In this document: positions 17,383 to 24,552 of the stretch, in pieces
How the letters are laid out: every line of letters begins with the position of its first letter
Numbering within the stretch: position 1 is the first letter of the stretch
Program-made: the position numbers and the translations under genes
The notes under the pieces: model-generated
Told to the model about the DNA's origin: nothing
Databases searched by the model: none
The model's input: only the letters and a program-made list of their open reading frames with translations
Source: Anaerolineaceae bacterium
GTDB taxonomy: Bacteria > Chloroflexota > Anaerolineae > Anaerolineales > Villigracilaceae
Direction of reading: 5' to 3'
Length of the DNA: 64,000 nt
NCBI GenBank assembly: GCA_003598975.1
Contig: QZIJ01000074.1
Location: forward strand, 18,649-82,648

Positions 17383-18021
17383 TCATGGTTTCGGCACACC
17401 TGCCCTGGCGGGCGGTGCCAGGGAAAACACTCGAATGCCGTCGCGTTCATCCATTACACAAGCCGTGGCTGCGTAGCGGAGCACGATCATTGTTATCCAC
17501 ATATCGCCTATAGCTCCACTCGCGTTGACAATTCCGCAAATAGCCAATAAAGCCACCCATGCTGTCCCTTGCAATATCCACATGCCCAAAATGACCAACG
17601 CACTGATGAAAACAAACGGCGCAAGTGAAATGACTACATAGTTGTTTCGACGATAGGCATATCCAGGAGACGTGGCATAAAACATCAGTCCTTTCCAGAT
17701 AATGCCATACTTGGGGCTTGCCCCAAACATTTGCATGACCAACCCGTGCGTCAACTCATGCAAAACGAATGTCGCCACAATCCCTGCGATAGCCAAACTG
17801 ATTTCGCCCAGCCCTAATCGAAAGTTACCGTCCGATGGAAGTTTTCCCACGCTGATCGCCGCGCCGGAAAAAATCATCCCAAAGATGACAAAAAGGATTA
17901 TTCCAAGGATATTTAAAGCGATCACTCGCATGGGCTTTCCTGTCACTTTCCACGAAAGGACTTCCTGATAATCATCAGGTAAAGACCCCGAAGCGGGAGT
18001 GTGGTCATTTGTTATTTGCAC
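17383..18021 (-). CDS. DUF3267-type putative zinc metalloprotease
   Basis: 212 residues with about four membrane segments. It contains the zinc motif VLHELTHGLVMQMFG (HExxH) near residue 87 and the later FYATSPGYAYRRNNYVVISLAPFV typical of DUF3267. The last ~13 residues (LAPPARAGVPKP) are encoded by a dispersed GC-rich repeat that also occurs at 35502-35530, so the C-terminus was probably extended by repeat insertion. Substrate unknown. Confidence 0.8.
   Translation of the reverse strand: MQITNDHTPASGSLPDDYQEVLSWKVTGKPMRVIALNILGIILFVIFGMIFSGAAISVGKLPSDGNFRLGLGEISLAIAGIVATFVLHELTHGLVMQMFGASPKYGIIWKGLMFYATSPGYAYRRNNYVVISLAPFVFISALVILGMWILQGTAWVALLAICGIVNASGAIGDMWITMIVLRYAATACVMDERDGIRVFSLAPPARAGVPKP
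17396..17424. repeat. Dispersed GC-rich inverted repeat, copy 1
   Basis: CACCTGCCCTGGCGGGCGGT followed by GCCAGGGA. Almost the same sequence is found at 35502-35530. Here it codes for the C-terminal end of the DUF3267 protein. Confidence 0.7.
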
Positions 18022-18042
18022 GGAGTTCCTTAATTCGTTTTT

Positions 18043-18279
18043 CTAGCTTTCTACATTTTGAGACTTCCATCTTTTATACGCCCCAATTTCCTCTGCTGTG
18101 TGGGAATCACAGGCGACCAGCGGTCGTCTTTCATCGGATACGATATGTCCGCCGGGGCTGGTCACTGTGCAATCCAGCAACTTGCCGTCCGGGGTGTACA
18201 CAGCCAGAACATTGAATAGTATGGCGCATACGATACAACCATGAATCTCATCTACATTTTTATTTTTGGAAGTGCTCAT
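18043..18279 (-). CDS. Small Cys-containing hypothetical protein
   Basis: 78 residues from the ATG at 18279 (MSTSKNKNVDEIHGCIVC), whose ATGA overlaps the stop of the preceding 160-aa gene and follows AAAAGGAGAAAGGCG. It has a CxxC (HGCIVCAIL) and two more Cys. No family recognised. Translational coupling with the zinc-ribbon-like upstream gene suggests a joint function. Confidence 0.6.
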   Translation of the reverse strand: MSTSKNKNVDEIHGCIVCAILFNVLAVYTPDGKLLDCTVTSPGGHIVSDERRPLVACDSHTAEEIGAYKRWKSQNVES

Positions 18280-18758
18280 GATCGCCTTTCTCCTTTTGGG
18301 AGCCAACCCTTCCTTTGCCAGGAATCCAAATATCTGGGCTCGGGCCAATATTTCCCGGGAATGAAGTCGGAACATTCGACAGGAAAAATGCCCCCGCCAC
18401 GATTGGATTCTGACCAGCCAAACTCTATCTCGCGGTCACAGCCTGCGCAATTCACGTAAAACTTGTCGTTACCCGGGTTCTCTTCTGACTCGAAAACCTC
18501 ATAATCTTCCGGCTTGGAAGAAGAGTCGTCTTCTGCGAAATCATCGAAGTCCCCCCGCTCAACTTCGGCGTCTTGGTCTTTCTCAACTTTTTCCTTGAAT
18601 TTAAAGGCCCATGTATGATCCGCTTCGAGCGGTCCCCATTCCTGCCAGGTTTCACTATCAGGTCCAGCGAGAATGTTCCAAATGCGATAAACGGTCAACT
18701 TGTGACCTCCGCAGGTTGCACAGGTAAACTCCCAGGGTTGATCGTCATTCATAGCCAT
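18276..18758 (-). CDS. Hypothetical protein with paired CxxC zinc-ribbon motifs
   Basis: 160 residues. CATC near residue 13-16 and CAGC near residue 104-107 form a plausible zinc ribbon split by an acidic, disordered insert (EVERGDFDDFAEDDSSSKPE). The C-terminal part has GWSESNRGGGIFPVECSDF. Soluble; function unknown. The start follows GGAGTATGGCT. Part of the string of small genes after the ribosome-hibernation gene. Confidence 0.6.
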   Translation of the reverse strand: MAMNDDQPWEFTCATCGGHKLTVYRIWNILAGPDSETWQEWGPLEADHTWAFKFKEKVEKDQDAEVERGDFDDFAEDDSSSKPEDYEVFESEENPGNDKFYVNCAGCDREIEFGWSESNRGGGIFPVECSDFIPGKYWPEPRYLDSWQRKGWLPKGERRS

Positions 18759-18790
18759 ACTCCTTTCATAACGATGTCAATCACGCGAGT

Positions 18791-19120
18791 TTAATGGTTT
18801 CGCTGTTGTTTACGGCGTTCACGAACCTGCCGTTCAACAGCATCCAAGGCGCCATCCAGCGTGAATTGAAAACGCTCGCCCTTTTCTGTTGCTGCGATAT
18901 GATCTGCCCCCATATAAACGACAATCGTCACTTCGTTTATATACGACGTCTGATGCTCCTTTGCAGGCTGCTTGAAGTTAACAGCCGCGCCCGATATATC
19001 CGTGTGACCTTCCGCCAGTTTGCTAAGCCGGTCTACGGCAAGGGTATAGTATTCGTTCTCGTTTTTCTTTACGTCGTCAATTTCGTTATTAAACTCAACC
19101 GGGAAATTTGCTTTGTCCAT
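18791..19120 (-). CDS. Ribosome hibernation factor HPF/RaiA-like protein
   Basis: 109 residues, short-form length. Core pattern of the S30EA/HPF fold: an N-terminal strand (FPVEFNNEID), a helix (NEYYTLAVDRLSKLAEGHTD), NEVTIVVYMGADHIAATEKG, and a final helix (FTLDGALDAVERQVRERRKQQRN) with the expected basic end. Such proteins bind the 30S decoding region and inactivate ribosomes in stationary phase. It lies 16 bases downstream of the baeRF-like gene, so the two are probably in one operon. Confidence 0.8.
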   Translation of the reverse strand: MDKANFPVEFNNEIDDVKKNENEYYTLAVDRLSKLAEGHTDISGAAVNFKQPAKEHQTSYINEVTIVVYMGADHIAATEKGERFQFTLDGALDAVERQVRERRKQQRNH

Positions 19121-19136
19121 TTTGTACTCTCCTTAT

Positions 19137-20279
19137 CTAATAGCGGAAAACAGCAGCGATGGGCGAATCGGTTGGCATTTCATTCTGGGGAAGGGTGCAG
19201 ACTGTTCCGCCATTTTGCAGGGTATTCATCGCCGTGAAATCCAGCAGCGCGAGATTGTGTTTTTTACTCTGCCCATTTGAACTGCGAGTCACTTTTCCGT
19301 CTTTGGGATTGAACGCGCCCCAAATCTGATGCTCGACGGATACGATGAGTTTGTCCACGCGCCCATTGAACGCGGCGGCGACAATTTCTTCGACGTTATC
19401 TGTCGCTTTGTCTGTACTGGCGAGTTGTTGATATTGTTCCACAGTCTTTTTCGTCTCTTGCTGGAAATGGGTTTCTACAATGCGCCAGGCCTGTTCCTGT
19501 AATTCTTCAGGGCGCAAACGCTCAGGGTTTCCGGTGATCCCTTCTTCCATGATGTTTTGATATCCGCTGACCTTGCGGTACATCGGCAACAAATAGTCAA
19601 CGCCCGCCAAAACAAGCGGCGCGTTTTGTTCGCGGAGAATTTCTTTAAGGCTGGTATCCACCAGGTTGAGATATTGCTCGATCCAGACCTTCTGTTCCTC
19701 ATCGCCGGGTCCCTGCCCGTGGAACATACCGCCTCCGCCGCCGGGATGCATCTGCAACGTTTTTTGTGGGTCATCCAGCCTGAGGGCTTCTTCCATATTT
19801 GCGGGTATTCCATCAGGCAGAGCGATTTGACCCACGCCGTAGCGCGTTCCTTCAAACAGTCGAACTTCATTCTGGCTGATTGCTAAAATATAATAATGCC
19901 CATTATTCGTGAACAAAGGCAAAACAGGCTTGACGTAATAGGATTGCGCAACGACGAGTAGTTCTTCAACGCGAAATGGAAGGGGATAATAATGGAAATC
20001 ATCTGCTGCCATAAATACAGCCAGTCCATCGTGCTGATGATTCCAAAATTTGGAATCATCCAACAATGCCTGCGCCGGCTGGAGTAACGCGCTCGCTTCA
20101 CGCGGTCCCATCCCGCCGTCCAGAAGTTGCTTTTCCGCGTCTCGAAGAAGATTCTTGAAGCGGATGGGATCCTGCTGCGTTTCCCGTCCAGCGCGATGTG
20201 TCGGCAGGAAAATAGATATGCCTGGACTTGCCGTTTGCTGCGCGAGTTCCTTGATCTGGTCCAAAGTAAGGTTTTTCAT
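19137..20279 (-). CDS. baeRF3-type (bacterial archaeo-eukaryotic release factor-like) protein
   Basis: 380 residues. It begins LTLDQIKELAQQTASPGISIFLPTHRAG and contains FRVEELLVVAQSYYVKPVLPLF and LAISQNEVRLFEGTRYGV, all hallmark of baeRF family 3. A Gly-rich loop, HPGGGGGMFHGQGPGDEE, sits where eRF1-type proteins keep their active loop. The C-terminal part is VEEIVAAAFNGRVDKLIVSVEHQIWGAF, the RNA-binding eL30-like half. The family is predicted to act on stalled or hibernating ribosomes; direct evidence is scarce. Neighbours support this. Confidence 0.8.
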   Translation of the reverse strand: MKNLTLDQIKELAQQTASPGISIFLPTHRAGRETQQDPIRFKNLLRDAEKQLLDGGMGPREASALLQPAQALLDDSKFWNHQHDGLAVFMAADDFHYYPLPFRVEELLVVAQSYYVKPVLPLFTNNGHYYILAISQNEVRLFEGTRYGVGQIALPDGIPANMEEALRLDDPQKTLQMHPGGGGGMFHGQGPGDEEQKVWIEQYLNLVDTSLKEILREQNAPLVLAGVDYLLPMYRKVSGYQNIMEEGITGNPERLRPEELQEQAWRIVETHFQQETKKTVEQYQQLASTDKATDNVEEIVAAAFNGRVDKLIVSVEHQIWGAFNPKDGKVTRSSNGQSKKHNLALLDFTAMNTLQNGGTVCTLPQNEMPTDSPIAAVFRY

Positions 20280-20326
20280 TAGCTGCTCCTTTTTTATTTA
20301 CACCATGGTTAATCTCAAAACGGTCA

Positions 20327-21088
20327 TTACTTCGCGATGATATAAACGTAACAGTCGTAAAGCAATATGGATATTAAACTCAAGTAATCCCGCGCATCAA
20401 TGCGATCCCGGCTTTTCCAAATATCGCTGATTAATCTTTTCTCTTTTGGCGTATGGAAAACTTTTAGATAATTTTCCAACATTTGATCTCCTAAACGGAC
20501 GAACCTCTCGTTGTCATACACTTCCGCGCTTGCCTCGAATTTGGATTTAATCTCGCTCAACAGCGCTTCGCCTTTTAGCACTCCGCCGATTTTTCTTTTT
20601 CCCGGTTCCAATATACCAAAATGTGAGTTGTGTTTATATGAAAGCGTGTTTCTTTCCGCTTGCGACAGGGAGCCAATCTGCCTCGGTGACCAAAATGTGG
20701 AATGGGTCAACAAAACACTTTGCATCAGGGACTCGTATAATCCGCTTTTGGTATGGAACTCTGGCGCGACGTAATACGCCAGACAATTCATATCCTCCAG
20801 ATGCAGCAATACTTCGTGCCTTTTGTTTTTATTTTTTGGATGGATGAGGAAACGGTAATATGGAACTCCCCAATCATCCTGCAATGAAGAGGCAGTACCA
20901 ATAATATGTTCGCTCAATTTGTACTGAAAGAACGTCAATACGCTTTTGGCATTCGTGTCGGTTTGGTAGATTGATTCTTTCCGCAACGAGGGAAATACGG
21001 GCGCTCCCAGCGTCAGGAAACCGTATTGGGTAACCAACTCGAAGGTGAGCGCCGTGCTGTAGGAAATATCCGTTATTTCTGGTTTCAT
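20327..21088 (-). CDS. Hypothetical protein, 253 aa, first gene after element copy D
   Basis: Soluble, no membrane segment. Starts MKPEITDISYSTALTFELVT. Contains YRFLIHPKNKNKRHEVLLHL, FEASAEVYDNERFVRLGDQML and a C-terminal helical pair. I recognise no family. It precedes the baeRF3-like gene in the same direction, so it may be part of the ribosome-protection operon. Start supported by GAAAGGAGAAAATT. Confidence 0.6.
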   Translation of the reverse strand: MKPEITDISYSTALTFELVTQYGFLTLGAPVFPSLRKESIYQTDTNAKSVLTFFQYKLSEHIIGTASSLQDDWGVPYYRFLIHPKNKNKRHEVLLHLEDMNCLAYYVAPEFHTKSGLYESLMQSVLLTHSTFWSPRQIGSLSQAERNTLSYKHNSHFGILEPGKRKIGGVLKGEALLSEIKSKFEASAEVYDNERFVRLGDQMLENYLKVFHTPKEKRLISDIWKSRDRIDARDYLSLISILLYDCYVYIIAK

Positions 21089-21169
21089 AATTTTCTCCTT
21101 TCACAAATGGAATAGGGACTGAAACAGCGTAAAGTTTGGCTTTCTACCCCACAGCCATCCTTCGAATCT

Positions 21170-21238
21170 ATCATATAACAAACTCTCCCAGGTCACATCC
21201 ACCGGCTGGGGATCGTTCGTCTCTGCCACTTGGAGGAT
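21170..21238 (-). promoter_or_regulatory. Shared 69-bp palindromic promoter element, copy D
   Basis: P1 21221-21238 (one arm altered: TCCTCCAAGTGGCAGAG), core GGTGGATG 21196-21203, 20-base gap, -10-like TATGAT 21170-21175. The 253-aa gene starts 81 bases downstream. Confidence 0.75.
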
Positions 21239-21279
21239 ACTAAAAAACGGGGGACAAGTAAAATACTACATCCCCTGCA

Positions 21280-21548
21280 CTATTGCTTGAAATACATGAA
21301 TATAATTAGCGCAACAATGAGGGCTACCAGGGTTCCGCCTATATTACGAAACAACTTGGAAATTACCAGCAGGGTAAGGGTGCCTCCCAGCAACACCAAC
21401 AGGAAGTAAGCCCTCGCGAATCGGAACAGTAGACCTGAAACCATATCAGATACCAAACCCTGCCTGCTATTTGCCTGCATGATGCCGCCAGCTATCTCCC
21501 CCTATTGATTAAATTTTCAATTATGATCCGCACAAGGAAGTTGATCAT
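21280..21548 (-). pseudogene. Broken GlsB/YeaQ-family gene
   Basis: An ATG at 21548 follows GGAGAAGAAA and codes MINFLVRIII, the same start as the intact GlsB gene at 22084 (MINFIVWIIA). An in-frame TAG comes after about 18 codons. The rest of the family sequence resumes in another frame: QANSRQGLVSDMV and VISKLFRNIGGTLVALIVALI, with the central helix shortened (LLFRFARAYFLLVL). It is a decayed duplicate with its own promoter element (copy E) still present. Confidence 0.75.
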
Positions 21549-21619
21549 TTTCTTCTCCAAGACGAATGGCAGGGACGCAAGTCCGTCATATAATCGAGAT
21601 TTACACGGAACATGAATTC

Positions 21620-21688
21620 ATATTACGACGGGTACTCCCCAGCCACATCCATCGACCAGGGAGGTTTCATCTCCGCCACTTGAGGGAG
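21620..21688 (-). promoter_or_regulatory. Shared 69-bp palindromic promoter element, copy E
   Basis: P1 21671-21688, core GATGGATG 21646-21653, 20-base gap, -10-like TAATAT 21620-21625. It precedes the broken GlsB gene by 72 bases. Confidence 0.78.
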
Positions 21689-21703
21689 GCAGGTGGGGCG
21701 GAG

Positions 21704-22084
21704 TTATTTCAGGAATGGCAATGCTCTGACCGCGACGCAATACGCGGATGTTGATTCTTGAGGCCAGCAGGTGAAATAGGTGTAGATGATCAGTATGATG
21801 ATGAGCACCAACAGGAATCCGCCGACATTGCGAAACAACTTGGAGATTGCCAGCAGGATGATGGCGCCTCCCAGTGACACCAATAGGGCAGGGATGCTAA
21901 AGTTACCCTCGTTAATCGTGCTGACACCGAAGAGAGGACTCAGGAAGTAGCCTGCCAAAAACGCGCCTACGATGCCTACAACAATATCGGCGATCAGACC
22001 CTGCCGTTTATTTGTCCGCATGATGAGGCTGGCTACCCAGCCGATCAATGCCCCTGCAATGATCCAGACGATGAAATTGATCAT
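21704..22084 (-). CDS. GlsB/YeaQ-family stress membrane protein with extended C-terminus
   Basis: Start at 22084 (MINFIVWIIAGALIGWVASL) is chosen because of the AGGAGAAGAAA just upstream; the first ATG at 22138 lacks a site. Three membrane helices of the GlsB family are intact. After the usual end near IIYTYFT the frame runs on for about 20 residues (CWPQESTSAYCVAVRALPF...), an extension not seen in the paralogue at 14388. This may reflect loss of the original stop codon. Probably expressed with dodecin. Confidence 0.85.
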   Translation of the reverse strand: MINFIVWIIAGALIGWVASLIMRTNKRQGLIADIVVGIVGAFLAGYFLSPLFGVSTINEGNFSIPALLVSLGGAIILLAISKLFRNVGGFLLVLIIILIIYTYFTCWPQESTSAYCVAVRALPFLK

Positions 22085-22166
22085 TTTCTTCTCCTGATAA
22101 CGACAGAAAATCTCGAGTCGGCCGCTTGATCCAGCCAAATCACTACCTGGCGGGGATTATTTTGGA

Positions 22167-22373
22167 TCACTCTTCGAGAACGAACGTGATCTTCAACTGG
22201 ACCCGGTATTCCGTGATTTGTCCTTTGTCGTCCAGTTTGACCTGTTGATTCTCGATCCATGCAGACTTGAGATTCTTGAGCGTTTTCTGGGCGCGCACGA
22301 TACCTTGCTTAATGGCATCCTCAAAACTCTTGGGGGAAGACGCTATGATTTCAGATACTTTGGCGACAGACAT
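22167..22373 (-). CDS. Dodecin-family protein
   Basis: 68 residues: MSVAKVSEIIASSPKSFEDA, then IKQGIVRAQKTLKNLKSAWI and YRVQLKITFVLEE. The pattern helix (SFEDAIKxGI.RA..TL.N...AWIE) flanked by strands is diagnostic of dodecins, small dodecameric flavin- or CoA-binding proteins that store or buffer flavin. The start follows AAAGGAGTCCCACC. It sits between the GlsB gene and the 76-aa gene. Confidence 0.9.
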   Translation of the reverse strand: MSVAKVSEIIASSPKSFEDAIKQGIVRAQKTLKNLKSAWIENQQVKLDDKGQITEYRVQLKITFVLEE

Positions 22374-22416
22374 GGTGGGACTCCTTTTGTTTGATTTGTG
22401 ATTGATGCAGATTGTT

Positions 22417-22647
22417 CTATAATCCGAGAATCAGGTATGCACCTACAGTGATGAACGGCACGACCAACATAAACAATTTCGGGAGACACCCATTCTTTTT
22501 ACTGCCTCTAGCCACCTTATTTGCCCGAATTCTTTGCCGGTAATCGCTTCCGTTGCCGGCCCCCTCTTCTCGACTTGCTCTTAGAGCGCGGCGACGCTTT
22601 AATAACCCTCCCTTGTTTGCCTTATGGGACTCCAGTTTTTTTGGCAT
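22417..22647 (-). CDS. Small basic single-pass protein, KKNGCLPKLFML family, member 1
   Basis: 76 residues. Starts MPKKLESHKANKGGLLKRRR, a strongly basic N-terminal half, then SKKNGCLPKLFMLVVPFITVGAYLILGL, a membrane helix with a Cys at its start. The C-terminal 28 residues are nearly identical in form to the protein at 22900. No known family recognised. Preceded by AAAGGAGAACCA. Downstream of element copy F. Confidence 0.7.
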   Translation of the reverse strand: MPKKLESHKANKGGLLKRRRALRASREEGAGNGSDYRQRIRANKVARGSKKNGCLPKLFMLVVPFITVGAYLILGL

Positions 22648-22672
22648 TGGTTCTCCTTTTCTTTACTTTTTT

Positions 22673-22741
22673 ATTATACGGTTCTCACCACCTGCCTGCA
22701 TCCATCGAATGGGGAGTTTTGTTCTCCGCCATATGGGGGAT
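22673..22741 (-). promoter_or_regulatory. Shared 69-bp palindromic promoter element, copy F
   Basis: P1 22724-22740 (CCCCCATATGGCGGAG), core GATGGATG 22699-22706, 20-base gap, then a perfect TATAAT at 22673-22678. The 76-aa gene starts 25 bases downstream. The right arm of P2 is degenerate here. Confidence 0.78.
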
Positions 22742-22802
22742 GAATCAAGGTTCATTCAGGAAAGGAGGGACACATTTGGATACTTGATCACAGGTCGAGG
22801 CA

Positions 22803-22842
22803 AGAAAAAAGGAAGCGGCGGACCACGCGTCCGCAGCTTCCT
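22803..22842 (-). terminator. Intrinsic terminator of the 117-aa gene
   Basis: On the minus strand the stem GGAAGCTGCGGAC / GTCCGCCGCTTCC (one mismatch) is followed directly by TTTTTTCTTG. It lies about 57 bases after the stop of the gene at 22900. Confidence 0.85.
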
Positions 22843-22899
22843 TTACATGGGCAAATCCCGATTAACCAATGTCGGGTTTACACTGGGTTTCAAGTTGTT

Positions 22900-23253
22900 T
22901 TATGAACCGAGCAGCAAGAATGCCCCGATAGTGATGAGCGGCAGAGCCAGCATAAACAACTTCGGGAGGCACCCGTTTTTCTTATTGCCTTCGCCCAGTC
23001 CTCTTGCTCGAAACGGCCTCCGGTTTTCTCGAAGCAATTTCCGGTAACCGCCTAACCCACCCGCGTTGCCGGGGCCCTCTTCTCGATTCTGCTGTTGAAA
23101 ATCTTCCAACTTGGCGGATTCCTCTCGTCGACCCGGTTGTTTGGAATCGTTCAATTTGCCACCGCCCTTCTGTTCTCGACCTCCTTTTTGACCGCCATGT
23201 TCCATCGAAGACTTTCCCCGGTTTTCGTGCTGGAAATCTGATTTTTTAGGCAT
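22900..23253 (-). CDS. KKNGCLPKLFML family protein, member 2
   Basis: 117 residues. MPKKSDFQHENRGKSSMEHG, then a long polar, charged, likely disordered stretch rich in Gly, Lys, Glu and Gln (HGGQKGGREQKGGGK), then the shared end NKKNGCLPKLFMLALPLITIGAFLLLGS. The N-terminus (MPKK) and C-terminus match the 76-aa neighbour, so the two arose by tandem duplication. Start follows AAAGGAGATTACG. It has its own copy of the promoter element (G) and its own terminator. Confidence 0.7.
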   Translation of the reverse strand: MPKKSDFQHENRGKSSMEHGGQKGGREQKGGGKLNDSKQPGRREESAKLEDFQQQNREEGPGNAGGLGGYRKLLRENRRPFRARGLGEGNKKNGCLPKLFMLALPLITIGAFLLLGS

Positions 23254-23279
23254 CGTAATCTCCTTTTCTTTACTTTCTC

Positions 23280-23348
23280 ATTGTATGGTACTTACTGTTT
23301 GTGCCGCATCCATCGACCAGGGAGGATTTGCATCCACCATTGGGGGAG
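23280..23348 (-). promoter_or_regulatory. Shared 69-bp palindromic promoter element, copy G
   Basis: P1 23331-23348, core GATGGATG 23307-23314, gap of 21 instead of 20, -10-like TACAAT 23280-23285. The right arm of P2 is lost (CACAAACAG). The 117-aa gene starts 26 bases downstream. Confidence 0.65.
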
Positions 23349-23397
23349 TGGAAGGAAGCATGAAGCGCCTCTTCCTTGACATGAATCTTTCGCCTGT

Positions 23398-23556
23398 TTA
23401 GCGATCCAACGGTCCCAGATTGGCTGTTGTGGAAATCGCCAACGATTTTCCTTCCATGATTTTTGAAAACTGGCGCAATTTCCCCAACGTATACACCACA
23501 GGAATGGCCGCAAGTGTGGCCAGGTCCATCAGGAGAAAGAGAAAATGCAATTTCAT
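23398..23556 (-). CDS. Small membrane protein, 52 aa
   Basis: MKLHFLFLLMDLATLAAIPV, then VYTLGKLRQFSKIMEGKSLA and a polar tail. One membrane helix at the N-terminus. The ribosome-binding site is weak (CTGGAAAAC). It lies downstream of element copy H with nothing else in the gap. No family recognised. Confidence 0.5.
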   Translation of the reverse strand: MKLHFLFLLMDLATLAAIPVVYTLGKLRQFSKIMEGKSLAISTTANLGPLDR

Positions 23557-23622
23557 GGTTTGTTTTCCAGATCAGGAAATAATCTCATGCGGATCCAAAA
23601 CATTTCGAAATCTCCATTCTTG

Positions 23623-23691
23623 ATACTTCGATTCAACCTCCCCGACCACGATCATTGGCCGGGGAGGTTGTGCCGTGTCCACGTGGGAGAG
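23623..23691 (-). promoter_or_regulatory. Shared palindromic promoter element, copy H (divergent)
   Basis: Same 69-base span, but the core is changed (AATGATCG at 23649-23656) and the -10 position reads AAGTAT. P2 is the longest of all copies, with arms CAACCTCCCCG / CGGGGAGGTTG. P1 (TCTCCCACGTGGACAC) is partly decayed. Confidence 0.55.
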
Positions 23692-23749
23692 ATTACGCTA
23701 ACCTCCTAGAGGGAAGAACAGAAGGGTCTCCCAGATCTGTGATCGGCCT

Positions 23750-24298
23750 TTATTTTGATGTTGGGCAGCCGTCCTCCGGCATCGGGATGATATCGTCTGC
23801 ATGGTCGCCATGACCATTCAAGCCATTCACGCTGACAGTGATCTCGTTATATGGATTGGTTGCGCTGCTGGTGGCATGGCAGATCGTGATCTTGTCGTCA
23901 ACCGCCAGGCTGGAGGGGCAATCGCCCTCTGAGTTCGGGAAGACATCGCCTTCATGCGTGCCGTGACCATTTAAACCGTTAACGCTGATCTCGATCTCGT
24001 TATAAGGATTTGTTTCACTGCTGGTGGCATGACAGAACGTGATCCTGCCATTGACGATGTCCGCGGCGCTGGTGGGACAGCCATTTGCTGGCACCGGGTT
24101 GATATCGTTGGGATGCCCGCGATGCTCATTCAGTGAAGCGCTGTCGACGGCAATTTCCACATACGGATTCGCAGGGTCGCCAGTGGCATGGCAGACGGTT
24201 GTCGGGGCGCTCACCGCGCTGCAGGCCGCGAGCAGGGTAAGCGCAAGGATCTGCGCAACCGCTGCCAGCCTGCCCGTTATTTTGCCAAATTTATTCAT
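23750..24298 (-). CDS. Lipoprotein with three CHAT repeats
   Basis: 182 residues from the ATG at 24298, preceded by AAAGGAATATCAA (an earlier ATG at 24346 has no site). The lipobox is LLAACSA. Three tandem repeats of about 50 residues follow, each with T(V/F/I)CHAT, NPY(V/N)EI, LN.H..H..D and a terminal CPTS/CPSS. Repeats 2 and 3 are nearly identical (CHATSSETNPYNEI / CHATSSATNPYNEI). The conserved Cys, His and Asp pattern suggests disulfides or a metal site. Function unknown; secreted. Confidence 0.75.
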   Translation of the reverse strand: MNKFGKITGRLAAVAQILALTLLAACSAVSAPTTVCHATGDPANPYVEIAVDSASLNEHRGHPNDINPVPANGCPTSAADIVNGRITFCHATSSETNPYNEIEISVNGLNGHGTHEGDVFPNSEGDCPSSLAVDDKITICHATSSATNPYNEITVSVNGLNGHGDHADDIIPMPEDGCPTSK

Positions 24299-24380
24299 TT
24301 GATATTCCTTTGAAAATGGGCTGAAATTTGGAATCCAGTTTTTCACTGTCTTCTATGGCACGTTGTAGTAATACAGGTTC

Positions 24381-24449
24381 ATCTTACAATGAACACTCCC
24401 CAGTCGCATCCATCGGTTGGGGAGTGTTGTTCTCCGCCACTTGGGGGAG
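24381..24449 (-). promoter_or_regulatory. Shared 69-bp palindromic promoter element, copy I
   Basis: P1 24432-24449 identical to copies A and B, core GATGGATG 24407-24414, 20-base gap, -10-like TAAGAT 24381-24386. The CHAT-repeat lipoprotein starts 82 bases downstream. Confidence 0.82.
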
Positions 24450-24552
24450 TGGAGGAGACCATGGATCATTTCGGCCACGATCGGGCTCTCTTTGCATGCA
24501 TGGCAGGATGAGCCTGCGCCTCGAATTTAACGCGGAACCCGCGTCGACAAAA

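Noticed and set aside
23750..24298. CRISPR-like repeats in the CHAT protein gene
   Set aside because: The repeats are protein-coding with ~150-base periodicity and diverged sequence, without constant spacers.
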